The position numbers and the translations under genes are program-made. DNA of 64,000 nucleotides. Origin: Carya illinoinensis (Eukaryota > Streptophyta > Magnoliopsida > Fagales > Juglandaceae). Of the stretch, positions 36,255 through 49,100 are shown one piece after another. The stretch is taken from assembly GCF_018687715.1 (NCBI RefSeq), contig NC_056756.1:33393980-33457979 (forward strand), read 5' to 3'. Numbering within the stretch: the first letter of the stretch is position 1; each line of letters opens with the position of its first letter. The notes beneath the pieces were generated by a model. It searched no databases. It saw only the letters and a program-made list of their open reading frames with translations, and had not been told where the DNA came from.

Positions 36255-37139
36255 AAAGTCATCCCACACATTATCTTGAAGCTCACACATGTACAAGTCT
36301 GACATTCCTCCATATCTTCTATCCACCACCCTAGAAAGATTCAGTTGATTTTAATGTGCTTGAGAACATGCACCCACATACATGCACATCAATGAAAATT
36401 AAACTCCAAGGTAAAAAGGATGACAAGAAGTACAAGAAAAAATTTATTAAAGAAGAGCTTTCCCACCATTGATTTAAGAACAATAACATATCTCATTTCC
36501 CACTATTGATTAAATAAGAGCTTTTCCACTATTGACAAGAAGTAATTTTGAAATCACATAGATCGGATTTTCTAGAAATCCAAACTTTTGAAATCACACA
36601 AAAAATAAAACATAGATCGATCTAGGTTTTTCCCAAAATTTCAAAACTGCATAGATCCGTCTAAAGTGTTTCAAGAACCCAAAATTGTTTGTAAAGGCAG
36701 AGAAGAAAAAACATTACCAAGTTCTAGCTGCTTGCACCACGTCCAACTTCTTCTCGGAAGGAAAAAAATTTCAAATGGAAGAAGATGCATTGGAAGAAGA
36801 CTCACTCATATGGGAAAAGTTAGAAAAAAACTAGAAAGGGGCAGAAAGAGAGAGGCATGGAAAAAACTAGAAAAAAATAAAAATAAATTACCTTTCTCAA
36901 GAGGATGAACTCAATTGGGAGAGAGGGCCAGAGAAGAATGGGGCAGATGGAGTTTGAAGATAGGCTTTTTTCATTGAGAGGATGCAAAATGAGAGAGGGA
37001 AGGATGAGAGGGACCTTTTTCAAAGTGATGTTACACTTTTACCCTTAGTAGAATTCAAAGACAAAGGTGATAAAGCACTTGCCATGTCAGTACGTAAGCA
37101 TCTATACATTTTTCATTCGTATATTTAGCATTTTTCTTC
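36255..37139. other. Right flank of the Mutator-like element, mostly non-coding
   Basis: Apart from the short minus-strand ORF end (36255-36330), no coding similarity was seen. The last 55 bases form the degenerate terminal inverted repeat. Confidence 0.5.
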
Positions 37140-39029
37140 AAAAAAAGGTAGCTAAATGGAAAAGTAGATTGCTTTTAGTAGGAGGAAAGCTAACTGTAAT
37201 CAAATCAGTGTTTTCCTTTGTACTATTGCATATTTTATCTCTATTTTAGCTCCTCTAAAAAAGGTTACTGAAGTTCTTCATAGAGCGTTTTCAAATTTTC
37301 TTCTGGGGTGATTATGTGGGTCATGTAAAGAAAAATGGATTTCTTCAAAGAAAATTGCCAAACCTATTTAGGAAAGTGTTGCTAATATTCGAAACATTTC
37401 TTATTGACACTATGAAGGCTCTTCAATGTAAATAAGCATGGAAAGTTGTTGGTGACTCCCTTTGGGCAAATTATATGAGGCAGAAATACTTATCAAAGGT
37501 TGTTGCGATTAAAAATATGGTGCCAAAAATCTTAGACTCTTCTATTTGGAAATCTATTTGTCATCTTATATGTGTCATTGTTCAAGAGAGACAATGGTTA
37601 GTGAAAGATGGGTCAATTAATTTCTGGTATGAAGATTGGAAAGGAATAGGTTCTCTAGCAAATAAGTCTTTTATTATTATTTCCGCTTCACTAAAAATCA
37701 AATACATATGTTCAAGCCTGGATTGGAATTATACAAAATTGCTGTCATTTGGAGGATGTCCCTTATTATGCAAAGTCATGAAACACCCTATCAAGCTTAA
37801 ATCTAGAGAGGACTGTAGAGTTTGGAAACATACCTCATATACTTCTTTCATTCATAACAAAGTCGCCACCCCTTGGAAACTCTAACTTGTAACTATTACA
37901 TGGAATATCATCAAACAGTACCATCTAAAATTTGTTTGGACTAAGTGCATATGGAATCCTTTGTCACCTATTAAGATTAATTTGTTTATATGGAAGTTGT
38001 GGAGTGGCATCAAACTTGAAATACAGAACTGTGTCATTCCTTTAGTATCTTAGCGCAGTTGTTGTAAAAAGTTATGAAGGTGAAGCACATCTATTTTACT
38101 ATTGTCCTCTAGCTGATAAGGTTTGGGCTTATTTCTCTAATTGTTTTGGATCTTCATCCCTTTACTCTAATTCATCAAAACATAAACGTTCATACTGGTG
38201 GTCTTTTTTAAGAGATGAGATCAGGATCACATCATTGTTTCTTTTGCTCTTTCTCTTATATTATGGGAGATCTACTTAACTTTGAATCTTACTAGATATG
38301 AAGACTCTCTAAGGACCGTGCACAACTATGCAACAGGATTAACGCTTGGTTGTAGGAGCTAAATTCATTGGTTAGGTCTTTGAAGCCTACACCAAAGTGT
38401 AGAACCTATGTTGGTAAATTTAAGTTGCACATTGATTGAGTTTAAAATGGGAACCTTAATATTGATAGTTTGTGCCATATAGGTTATGTGATAAATATTT
38501 TTGCTAAACTTTCTGCTTTGAAATATGGTTTATTAATATGCTATTAGGTACAAATTTTAGAATTATTAGTGGAGACAAATTCTTTACTTGCTATAAATTG
38601 GTTTAACAAAAAACAAGAACCTCTTTGGAAGTCTTTGAAATGTGAAACGATATACTTAATATCCATTATTTATTTTCTTTTAAATTTATTCATACTTACA
38701 AAGAAGAGAATAACTTATCTAATACTTCAGCAAATTTAGGAACTACTAATATAGATGTTTATTTTCACTCAGTTTTTCACTTACAAAAACACTTATGTAG
38801 TATATATATATTTTGGACAGAGCAGGACACCCTCACTTTAGACACTAGTTTTATACTTTTATGTTTTGATAGATAGTTTAAAACCATTATTGTATGGATT
38901 AATACTTTAGACGATTGTTTTCGCATATGAGATGAGATAAGATGAATTGAGATTAAAATTAAAAGTTGAATAAAATACTATTAAAATATTTTTTTAAAAT
39001 TATTTTTATTTTTAGATTTGAAAAAGTTG

Positions 39030-39727
39030 TGATGTGAACTCGTAGAATCGAAATCCCTTGAACCCACAATCAAATTGAAAACTTACTTAAGAAAACCAAG
39101 ATTCAAGTCAAGAAGATCTAAGCCCGTTGAAATTTTGTTTTAAGAACTTAGATTCGATGAGAATGCCACAAAGGGTTTGCCTTTTATAAGTTTTGAGTTC
39201 AATCAAGGATAAGTAGAGAAAATTGAAAATTCTCTATGAAAAGAAATTCATTCACATTCAACATGTCGCAAAATGCGGCTACAAGTTGTTTTTAAACCCC
39301 TTCATGAAACCCTAGGACCAACTAAGGCCTTCATTAATTAAAAGACATGGGTTGAATATCTTCAAACCCAAAACATCATAAACTACACACCTAAAACTAA
39401 TAAAAATAGTTCACTTAATGAATTAAATATAGAAATATAAACTTGGCTCACACGCTTATACTTAATGAAATAAAAAGTCTACACTAAACCACTAAGCTAT
39501 GTCGCTCCCCTCTATAGCTTGTATCACATGGGTTAAAGCTAATTCTTACTCTTTCAATCCCATCTTGAATGTTAAAGTCTTGCTTAATGAATTTGCAAAC
39601 TAGGGCCCAAGTGGATTGCATCAGTCCTTATATTGCTTCCTTGATCTTCTTAACTCTTGACCTTGTGATTGGCCCATTTAGAACTTTGAATGGATTTTTA
39701 AGACTCAATCCACCATGATACCCATCA
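39030..39727 (-). repeat. 3' LTR of the decayed Ty3-type element
   Basis: It shares with 45202-45900 the phrases cttgaacccacaatcaaatt, cacaaagggtttg, ggctacaagttgttttta and aattaaaagacatggg. Confidence 0.88.
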
Positions 39728-39739
39728 TTCCCCTTATCC

Positions 39740-42700
39740 TAAAAAGATTCGATTTCAAATTGTCACATGCATCAAAGGGAGAAAGATCAGAAACATTAAA
39801 AGTAGAAGAGACATTATACTCACTTGGAAGGTCTACTTTATAAGCATTATCATTAATTTTCTTAAGGATTTAGAAAGATCCATCTTCTTGAGGATGCAAT
39901 TTAGTCCTTCTATGGGCTGAAAATATTTCTTTGCACATGTGAACCCAAACCTAATCTCCTGATTCAAAGATGGCGTGCCTTCGCCCTTTAGTGGATTGGA
40001 AAGCAAACTTTTCATTCTTCTGTTTAATTTGAAACTGTACCCTCTCATGAATTGATTTCACCAATTCTGTCTTCTTGTATCCATCCAAACTACTCTATTC
40101 ATTAATAGGTAAATATTAAATTTAAAGGAGTAAGTGAATTAAAACCATAAACAATTTCTAATGGAGAATAAAAAGTAGTAGTATGTATAGTCCTATTATA
40201 TGCAAACTCTATAAATGGCAAATAGTCCTCCTAAGTTTTTAAATTCTTTTGAATGACAACGCGTAAGAGTTGAGTTAAAGTCTTGTTGACTACTTCAGTC
40301 TATCCGCCAGTCTGTAAATGACAAGTAGTGAAAAATAAAAGTTTAGTACCTAATTTTTCCCACAAAACCTTCCAAAAGTAGCTAAGTAATTTAATATCCC
40401 TATGAAAAATAATACTTCTAGGTATACCATCTAGTCACACTATTTTCTTGAAAAACAAATCAGTTATGTTTGTAGCATCATATGTTTTATGTCATGGAAG
40501 GAAATGTGGCATTTTACTAAATATGTCTACTACCACAAAAATAGAATCTCTACCACTTTTTATTCTAGGCAGCCCCAAAACAAAGTTCATAGATATGTCT
40601 ATCCATGACTGACTAGAAACGGGTAAGAGTGTCTGTAATCAATGTGGTAAAACCTTAGATTTGGTTTTTCTACATGGAATGCACCTATCACAAATTTGAG
40701 TGACGTCTCTTCTCATCCTAGGCTATAAGAAATGTTTATGTAAAATTTTTAAGATTTTCCTGACACCAAAGTGTCCCATTAATCCCCCATCATGTGCCTC
40801 ACGTACCAATAATTCACACATTGAACAATTTGGCCCACACGATTTGTTTTCTTTAAACAAATAACCATCATACTTGTAAACTTACCAAATGCCATTTTAT
40901 CACACGCCTTATATATAAGAAAAATCAGCGTCATTGACATACACATCTTTTACGTATTCAAACCCAAGCATTTTAGCACTCATAGAAGTCAGAAGTACAT
41001 ATCTCTGTGCTAAAACATTAGCAACAATGTTCTCCTTACCTTATTTGTAATGGATGACATAAAGAACGATCTCGTTGTATTCCACTGATTTAGCATGCCT
41101 CTTATTTAATTTACCTAGACCATTGAGATGCTTCAATGATTCATCATCAATATGGATCACAAACTCCTTAGACTAAAGGTAGTGCTGCCACGTCTCTAGA
41201 GTGTAAACAAGAATATAAAATTCTTTGTCATAAGTGGGATAATTCAGGGCCGCCCCACTTAGTTTCTCACTGAAGAAGGCTATGAGCCACTTATCTTGCA
41301 TCAAAACGGTTACAATTTCTATTCCTGAAACATCACATTTAATCCCAAAAATTTTGTTAAAGTTAAGTAATACTAACACGAGTGCGGAACATATCATTTC
41401 TTTAATAATAGCAAATGCATTTATTTGATCAATCCCCCAATGAAATCTAACATTTTTTTTTTTAATATTTCAGTAAGTGGTGTAGCAATGGTGCTAAAAT
41501 TCTTAAAAAAACACCTATAAAAGTTAGCTAAACCATGAAAGCTTCTTACCTCAGTAATGCCTTTAGGTGTTGGCCACTTCTTGATGGCCTTGACTTTCTC
41601 CTCATCCACCTTAATACCTTTTGTACTAACAACATAATCAAGAAAATAAAATTTTCCATAAAAAGGATATATTTCTTAAAATTAGCATACAACTTTTCAC
41701 ATCTCAACACATCTAAAATACTCAATATGTTCATTTAAGTTTTTATTGTACACTAGGATATCATCAAAGTACATGACTACAAATTTGCCTATAAACACAC
41801 GTAATACATGGTTTATTAATCTCATGAAAGTACTAGACGCATTTATAAGTTCAAATGGCTTAATCAACCATTTATAGAGTTAATATTTAATTTTAAAAGC
41901 AGTTTTCCATTCATATCCCTATTTCATTCTAATTTGATGGTATCCACTTTTAAGATCTATTTTATTGAAAATACATGAGCCATGTAATTTGTTAAGTATA
42001 TCATCTAATCTAGGAATAAGATGACGATACGTTACCGTAATATTGTTGACCACTCTGCCATCAACGTACATCCTCCAATTCTCATCATTCTTTGGTACTA
42101 GTAGCACTAGTACTGTATATGGGTTCATGCTCTCTCTCGCGTACCCTTTGCTCATCAAATCTTCAACTTGCATTCGAAATTCCTTTGTCTCCTACAGATT
42201 ACTGCTATAGGCTGGTTGGTTTGAAATAACGATTTTAGGTACGAAATCAATTTGATGCTCAGTGCCTCTAATGGGTGGCAACTCACTCCCATCTCCTCCG
42301 AAATTACATCCTCGAACTCCTGTAACAAAGAAACAGTTAAACTAGGAAGAGATTAGTTAGTTTCATTAAGATTAATATAAGATTCTTTGTAAACAAGAAA
42401 AATCATAGGCTAATCTGCTAAGAAGGCTCTCTTAACCTCACACTCATTTGCATAAAAACTCATCTTTGTCTTTCATTTTCTCTCTACAGATTCTCTTTCT
42501 TTTTTCTCTCTTGACCCCACTTTCTTTTCTTTATTTTTAGCCACTTTTCTATTTTCTTTTTCAGTCTTTTTTTCTTGAGGTTTCAGCCTCATCCTCATTT
42601 TTCTTTTCTCTTATTTTTTTCTTATGTTTCAACCTCACATTTTTTTTTTCTCAATCTCACTTTTCAGCTTTAGTTAATCCTTATAAACCTGTTTTGGGGT

Positions 42701-44170
42701 TAAATGAACAAGTTTAATTATTTTTTCATCCTTTACAAGGTTGTACTTGTTCATAAACCTTACATGAATCACTCACCTATCATATTACCACGGTCTCCCT
42801 AACAAAATATGACCAGCATGCATATGAACTTCATCACAAAGCATATCATCACTATACCTCCTAATGGTAAAAGTCACCAAAACCTGATTATTGACCTTGA
42901 CCTCCCCACATTCATTCAATCATTGCAACTTATAAGGTCTATGATATTTTAGTAAAGGTAAATTCAATTTCTCAACTAGGGTAGTACTAGCTATATTGGT
43001 GCAAATTCCCTTGTCTATAATCATACTACACACCTTGTTGTTTACATAACATCTAGTATGAAATATGTTTTCTCTGCTACTCTATATCATCTATTTTAAT
43101 TTGCATATTGAGAGCACACCTAGCAACAAGTGACTCACCTTCTATGGGATATTCCACTTATTCAACATCACTAGCATCGACCAACTTGGGTATCTCATCA
43201 CTATCATCATCACTCTCAATCATCACCTCCCCAGTGTCAAGAACAACCATCACCTACTTGTTTGGAAATTGAGATGTGATATGTTCTGAACTCAAATATT
43301 TAAAATATTTAATATCTCTATTCCTTGAAGGTTGAAAATCTACCTTGGGTTTGTTCTTGCTAGTTCCCTCATCTTTTCCCTTTGGTGGTTCAGTATTCCC
43401 TTTTATTACAGTTCAATCATTTCTATCTCACTTTGGTTTCCAATGAGTGCTAGAAATTGAAGTATATATTATTGCTCTCTTTCTCTTTAACTGCCTCTCC
43501 ACCTTCATAACACTATGTCTTCTACCTCCATATAATGCTGCAACTCAACTATATTAGTTATGTTCCTATCCAAACCACTTAAAAATTTGGCCATTGTGGC
43601 CTCCCGATCCTCCTTTACATTAGTCCGAATCATAGCTACTTCCATCTCTTTATGGTAATTATTTACATTCCTAGATCCTTGTGTAAAGTTTTGTAATTTT
43701 TAGTAAAGATCTCTATAGTAGTGGTTAGGTACAAATCTCTGTCTCATGAGAACTTTCAACTCACCACATATTTCTACAGGTTTCTCATGATTCTTCCTCC
43801 TATTGGTCACTAATTGAGCCCACCAAATAATTGCATAATCAGTAAACTCAATACCGCCAACTTCACCTTCTTCTCCTTTAAATAATTGTGACAATAAAAA
43901 ATCTATTTTCTTCTCCCACTCTAAATAAACTTTAGGGTCATTCCTACCTTGAAAAGATTATATTTTCATTTTGATGCTCCCAAAGTTCATATCTACCCCA
44001 TCTTGACCCCTTGGATTTCTCCTAAGTCCTCTTCCACGCCTACCTTCTCTAGGTCTATCCATTCCATCCATTCCAACTTCAAATGCTATGTCTTCCTCAA
44101 CCTCAACATCTTTTTCTTTCTCATACTCATTTTTAACACTAGGCTTACATCCCATCCTATCTCACCCATC
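39740..44170 (-). pseudogene. gag-pol of the decayed Ty3-type element
   Basis: On the minus strand, from right to left: gag remnants at about 44155-43700 (RPREGRRGRGLRRNPRGQDG, then WWAQLVTNRRKNHEKP). A low-complexity stretch and the probable protease region follow. Reverse transcriptase lies at 42173-41919 (MSKGYARESMNPYTVLVLLV, then IFNKIDLKSGYHQIR). Its continuation and RNase H lie at 41609-41173 (WPTPKGITEVRSFHGLANFY, then [16 protein letters not shown]). Integrase remnants lie at about 40830-40200, including a His-Cys zinc region (GLMGHFGVRKIL, CDRCIPCRKTKS) and a catalytic-core trace. Order PR-RT-RH-IN identifies Ty3/gypsy. It cannot code for a working protein. Confidence 0.85.
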
Positions 44171-45186
44171 TTGTAGATTTCTTATTATTATCTCTTATTG
44201 ATACATCATATCTCTCACATTCCCTAACACCAAATTCAACCGTTTAAACTGTTATTGCATGGCCTGCAACACAAAGAATGAGTTATCCACCTCCTCTTTA
44301 GGTGCTGACTCACTTTTATGAGACATTTTTAATGCGCTGCAAAATAAGAATGTTAGTGGTAAAATCTCACACACTCCTTTATGTGTTTACCTCTCAAATA
44401 TTGTCACTTCACTCGTATTTTATTCTTTTGACTTTTTCAATACTATTCTCACCCACTTTTGCCTTTTACCTCACCTATTTTTCCTTTTAAGTTCTTTAAG
44501 ATCTAGTTGAACTAAATCAAGACACAATCTTATATTATCCAACCATTAATATATTCAGAAAACAAGAAATAAATAAAATAACATGAATCTCAAGGAATTT
44601 GTACGAGAAAAAAAGCAATTAAGAAACAAGATAGTAAAGATGATATATTCAACTCCTTTGAAGATAAAGATCAATCAACACCAAATCATTTCAATTTTTA
44701 GATTACAAATTATATCAAACAGCAAATTCTAAAATTTCTTTCTTTCTTTCTTCTTTTTTCTTTATTTTTTCTTTCTTTATTTTTTTTATAACTATGCAGA
44801 AACCTTTGAATACGCTATCTTTTTTTAATATAGATTTGGACACAAACAGCAACAATAAGTGCAATTTTCAAAAAAGATTGATCAGATTTCAACAACAAGA
44901 AATGAAAATAGAAGGAATCAAAGCAAAGATTATAGATATGAAAATTACAGATCTGGAAATTAAAGTAAAGATTCGTGTTATCAATTAAAGAATTCATAGA
45001 TATGAATTCTTGAGTCAAGTACACGAGTAATCAATTGTGAAAGTCACAAATCTGAATTCAAATACACAAAATTAACAAGAATGAAGACGGAATTGCATAT
45101 CATAATAGAAAACCTTAGAACACGTCTAAGATAAAACTCAAATGCAAGAATTAAAAATGATAAATCAGACTTAATTTGGAGCCTAA

Positions 45187-45199
45187 GCTCTGAATACCA
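45187..45199 (-). other. Primer binding site, decayed
   Basis: TGGTATTCAGAGC on the minus strand is the tRNA-Met-type site with one extra T. It fixes the right-hand LTR as the 5' LTR. Confidence 0.7.
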
Positions 45200-45201
45200 A
45201 A

Positions 45202-45900
45202 TAATGTGAACTTGTGAGATTGAAATCTCTTGAACCCACAATCAAATTGAAAGTTTCCTAAAGAAAGTCAAGAATCAAATCAAGAATATCTAGACTCGTT
45301 GAAATCTTGTTTCAAGAACCTATATTAGGTGAGAACGTCACAAAGGGTTTGTTTTTTATAAGTTCTTAGTTCAATTAAGAACAAGTACAGAAAACTAAAA
45401 ATTCTCTATGAAGAAAAACTTCATTTATGTTCAACATGTTTAAAAAATGTGGCTACAAGTTGTTTTTAAAACCCTCCATGAAATCCTAAGGCCGATTAAG
45501 GCCTTCGTTAATTAAAAGACATGGGCTGAACATCTTCAAGCTTAAAATATTCTAAACTACACGTCTATAACTAATAAAAGAAGTCTACTTAATGAATTAA
45601 ATATAAAAACATAAAATAGATCTACACGCTTATACTTAATGAAATAAAAGGTCTACATTAAACTACTAGGTTATGCCGCCCTCCTCTGTAATTTGTATCA
45701 CATGGATTAAAGCTGATTCTTCTTCTTTTAAATCCATCTTGAATGTTGGTCTTTTACTCGATGAATTTACAAACTTGGGCCAAGTGGACTGTATTAATTA
45801 TTGTATTATTTTTTTGATCTTTTTAATTCTTGACTTTGTGATTGATTTATCTGAAACTTGCAATGGATTTTTAAGATTTAGTCCACCATGGTGCTTATCA
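45202..45900 (-). repeat. 5' LTR of the decayed Ty3-type element
   Basis: This is the homologue of 39030-39727, with diverged sequence. The inner end is mutated from tgatgtgaac to taatgtgaac. Confidence 0.88.
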
Positions 45901-46187
45901 AATTGAATTATTAATTTTATTTTATTTGATAATTTAAGAAAATAGTAATGATAAGATGAGATGAAAATGAAATTAGATTAGTTAAAAAAGGAAATGTCAA
46001 AACGCTAGTCGTTCACCGTGTGATCCTCGCGTAACTGTCACTTCTAGTTCTCGTTAGTAGACTCAGAAATATCTGGCCCCGTGTCGTCCTCGGTAGCCAT
46101 CTCCCTCCCTCCCTCCATTATCCATAGTTGCACACTGTACAGATATATGCAGAGAAGCCTCTCTCTTTCCGAGAGCTTCTATTGTCG

Positions 46188-49100
46188 ATGGCAATTATTA
46201 CAGCGTCGTCACTGCCAGGCCTCAACCTCTTCTCCTCTCTCCCTTCGACACCACCCCCAAATGACCACTCTATCCCGACCTCCTCCAAGCCTCCTCCCTC
46301 CCCGCCCATCCCTATACCCAAATACCCTCCTCCTCCTCCTCGCAAAAACTCCCCCAAGCCCCCTACCAACCCTGCCCTCAAAACCCTCCACCGCCGCACG
46401 AAATACTTCAAGCCCGTCAAGGAAGGTGTCATTGCCTCCGACGGTGACCGCTCCGTCCTCGTCGGCGATTCCGGTGTCTCCTATCTCCTCCCCGGAGCCC
46501 CCTTCGAGTTCCAGTACAGTTATTCCGAGACCCCCAAGGTCAAGCCCCTGGCCATCCGCGAGCCCGCCTTCCTGCCCTTCGCCCCGCCGACTATGCCGAG
46601 GCCCTGGACTGGGAAAGCCCCATTAAAGAAGAAGAAGGATAAAAAGGTTCCTCTCTTCGACTCGTTCAACCCTCCGCCACTGGGGAAGATGGGAGCTAAG
46701 CAAATGGAAATGCCGGGCCCGCTTCCTTTGGGAAAGTATCCGAAGGATGGGAAAACGAGGGAGGAAATACTTGGAGAGCCTCTGAAGAAGTGGGAGATCA
46801 AAATGTTGATTCAACCCCACTTGAAAAATAACCGCCAGGTCAATCTTGGTAAGTTTTCCGTTGGATTATTCCTATTTGCTACGCTGTTTGATGCTCTGTT
46901 TACGTTCGTAAATTTCTGAATAAGATTTGTTTAAATTTGGATGGATTTAGGAAGGGATGGGTTGACGCATAACATGTTGGAGCTGATACATTCACATTGG
47001 AAGGGGCAGCGCGTTTGTAAAGTTCGTTGTAAAGGGGTTCCCACTGTAGATATGAATAACGTTTGCCGTCATCTTGAGGTTATTACATATCTTTACCATT
47101 CTCTAATTTTCCTCATTTTTCATTTTACTAGCTTATTAGCTCTTATTAAAACTTACTTTACAAGGAAGGCAATTGAAAGAGAATTTAGGTCTCGAAGAAA
47201 GAGAATTTCATAAAATCCCGTTACACCTTTGAGAGATGTAATGGGATTGTGGGTGCTCAAGATGCACAAGCTATAACAGGCTGCTGAATGTGGCTACATA
47301 TTTTGTGTCCCCATCACACCACTTTGTTCTAACTGAACAATAGCACATTGTACTAACCATTTGAAACCACTATTGTATTTGTTTGTAGTTTATTTGAGAT
47401 TGCCCTGCAGCTGCATTAAATCGGTCCTTTGTGGAAGTCGTGTTTAATGCTTTTGTAGAATATGAAGAGATACACCTAGATCGCCTTAGTTGCCTCTATT
47501 TCTAATCTAAGTTGAATTAATTTCTTCATTTTGCCAAATGAGACATTTCTCCTGCATGAATGAGTTTTTTTACTATCAGAACACTGTATAAAAGGCCGAT
47601 TTTTTAATGCTTCTAAAATCTTGATGTCTTAGAATTTGCTAACAAGTCATTAAATTTTTTTCCCTTATGAGTTTGAAGGGATGGTCAGACTAAATTTCCA
47701 ATCTACTTTACTTTAATTTACTAAAGAATACTCTAGCTTTGTGCTCAAGTTTTCCTTATAATGACAGGAAAAAACTGGGGGAAAAATCATTCATCGTGTT
47801 GGTGGTGTAGTTTATCTTTTCCGTGGCAGAAACTACAATTATCGCACTCGTCCACAGTACCCAGTGATGCTCTGGAAACCAGCTACTCCAGTCTACCCAA
47901 AACTTATCCAAGAAGCTCCAGAAGGACTTACAAAAGCCGAAGCTAATGAATTTCGAGAGCAGGGAGAGAAACTTTTGCCAATATGTAAATTAGGTAAATT
48001 CACCAGTACTATTACTCATTCTTTTGAACTGTCACCTTGTCAGAAAGGTTGTTTCTTGTTGATTTGATTCATGGTTTGTTTGTTTATCCGTTTCAAGTAG
48101 CTAGAGCCATAGGATGTGAAGGAATCTAGGAAAGCTTTTTGGATAAGCAGAACTAGGTTGAACTAAGGATTGACTAATCCATTGATGTTTAGTCTCATGG
48201 CAGAAAAATATCATTAGTTTAAATATGGGTTCTGAATTTCTGAATTTAATTATGACTTCTCACACTTATACGTACTTTGTCTATACTAAGCCATTTGCTT
48301 AATGTTCGTTGCTTGTGTGTGCTGCAAGGTGTTATTTTTCTTTAGGTTTGCTATCATGGTGGAGATTAAGAGTTTCAAATATGACAAAGTATAAATGCGT
48401 GATCTACACCCAAGTTCTGTTCTTTTCAATTCCTAGTCAATTAAAACTATTTCTTCCTTCTTTCACATTGCAGCAAAAAATGGAGTATATATCACCCTGG
48501 TGAAAGATGTTAGGAATGCTTTTGAAGGAAGTCCATTAGTGAAAATTGACTGCAGAGGGATGCACGCAAGTGATTACAAGAAGTTAGGTGCTAAGCTTAA
48601 GGTATGTAACATTTTCTCTTATTCTAACTCCTCAGGACTTGAACCTGCGCCCTTGTGCTTTGCAGCCAAAGACTTTACCATCGCACCAGATGATGGCCCC
48701 TTTAGGCATTCAAACAGTTAGTTAGTAGGAAATGCTTGTTGTGAATGTTGTTTGATTTTGTTTACTTTGTTTATTGTTGCTTCAAGATTGTTTTCTAACT
48801 TCTGTCCTCTCAACACGGGACAGGAATTGGTTCCTTGTGTGTTATTATCATTTGACAATGAACAAATACTAATGTGGAGGGGACGAGATTGGAAATCAAT
48901 GTACCAAGATGCTCCTTTAGCCTCAATGCCCTCGGAATGTGGGATTGCAGGTGATATCAATTCTTCAGGTATGCACTAGAGAAGGGACATGATGAGCGAC
49001 ATTGTGATTGCACAACTTTCCTTTGTATCTATAATTTTTTGGTCGGTAATTGAAAGTGCAGACATGCAAGTCTAGGGCCCTACTGCCTGCTACATTGTCA

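Larger units (their letters stand above)
21921..36330 (-). pseudogene. Unidentified ORF end cut in two by the hAT insertion
   Basis: If the hAT and one copy of its 8-bp duplication are removed, the minus strand from 36330 to 36255 joins 21986 to 21921. It then reads without a stop as VVDRRYGGMSDLYMCELQ, then DNVWDDFGESDDHIVLYHG, then NECEDQIDV and a stop. A possible splice acceptor (CTAG) precedes it at 36331-36334. I recognise no domain. It lies inside the Mutator-like element, so it could be a second transposon gene or a captured gene fragment. Only these two outer pieces belong to the feature; the bases between them are hAT. Confidence 0.45.
19352..37139. mobile_element. Mutator/FAR1-like element carrying a nested hAT
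   Basis: Identical flanks AAAAAAAG (19344-19351 and 37140-37147) interrupt the LINE frame between PLVYRIKK and KKVAKWKS. The termini are inverted and degenerate over about 55 bp. The left end reads gctacctgtatgtagtaaaaatgt and then acgtattgacgtggca. The reverse complement of the right end reads gctaaatatacgaatgaaaaatgt and then acgtactgacatggca. (Each phrase is quoted in shortened parts; the last match is 14 of 16.) Without the hAT it is about 3.5 kb. It carries a FAR1-type transposase relic on plus and an unidentified ORF end on minus. The 8-9 bp flank and the transposase type suggest a Mutator-like element. Confidence 0.6.
16500..38872 (+). mobile_element. Decayed LINE split into pieces by later insertions
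   Basis: Read through its insertions, one LINE ORF2 can be followed on the plus strand. The linker before reverse transcriptase lies at 16600-17160. The RT start follows, with VPKIETPRTLANF before the solo LTR and SLC-type codons resuming at 18052 (YVFYKIFTKIMANKL). Next come VDMAKAFDRVNWDYL near 18936 and a degenerate RQGDPLS region near 19110. The stretch ending PLVYRIKK abuts the insertion at 19351 and resumes with KKVAKWKSRLL at 37141. The zinc-binding and RNase H remnants run to about 38872. Stops and frameshifts are numerous. The outer limits are approximate. This element is the oldest layer of the nest. Confidence 0.8.
39030..45900 (-). mobile_element. Decayed Ty3-type LTR retrotransposon
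   Basis: The LTRs are 39030-39727 (3') and 45202-45900 (5'), about 699 bp. Read on the minus strand they have TGAT...ATCA-type ends, slightly mutated, and are clearly diverged from each other. The flanks AGTTG (39025-39029) and AATTG (45901-45905) are a probable 5-bp target duplication with one change. A primer binding site lies inside the right LTR and a purine run (AAGGGGAA) next to the left LTR, so the element reads leftward. The internal genes are broken by many stops. Confidence 0.88.
38915..45985 (+). repeat. MITE family 1, copy I, split by a Ty3-type element
   Basis: The left part 38915-39029 (gagatgagataagatg ... atttgaaaaagttg) and the right part 45901-45985 (aattgaattatt ... taatgataagatgagatg) join into one family-1 consensus. 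The LTR element at 39030-45900 lies between them. Confidence 0.7.

Noticed and set aside
46081..46626. Serine/proline-rich ORFs overlapping the first CAF2 exon
   Set aside because: They arise from codon bias in the transit peptide and linker region, in frames that do not join the CRM exons.
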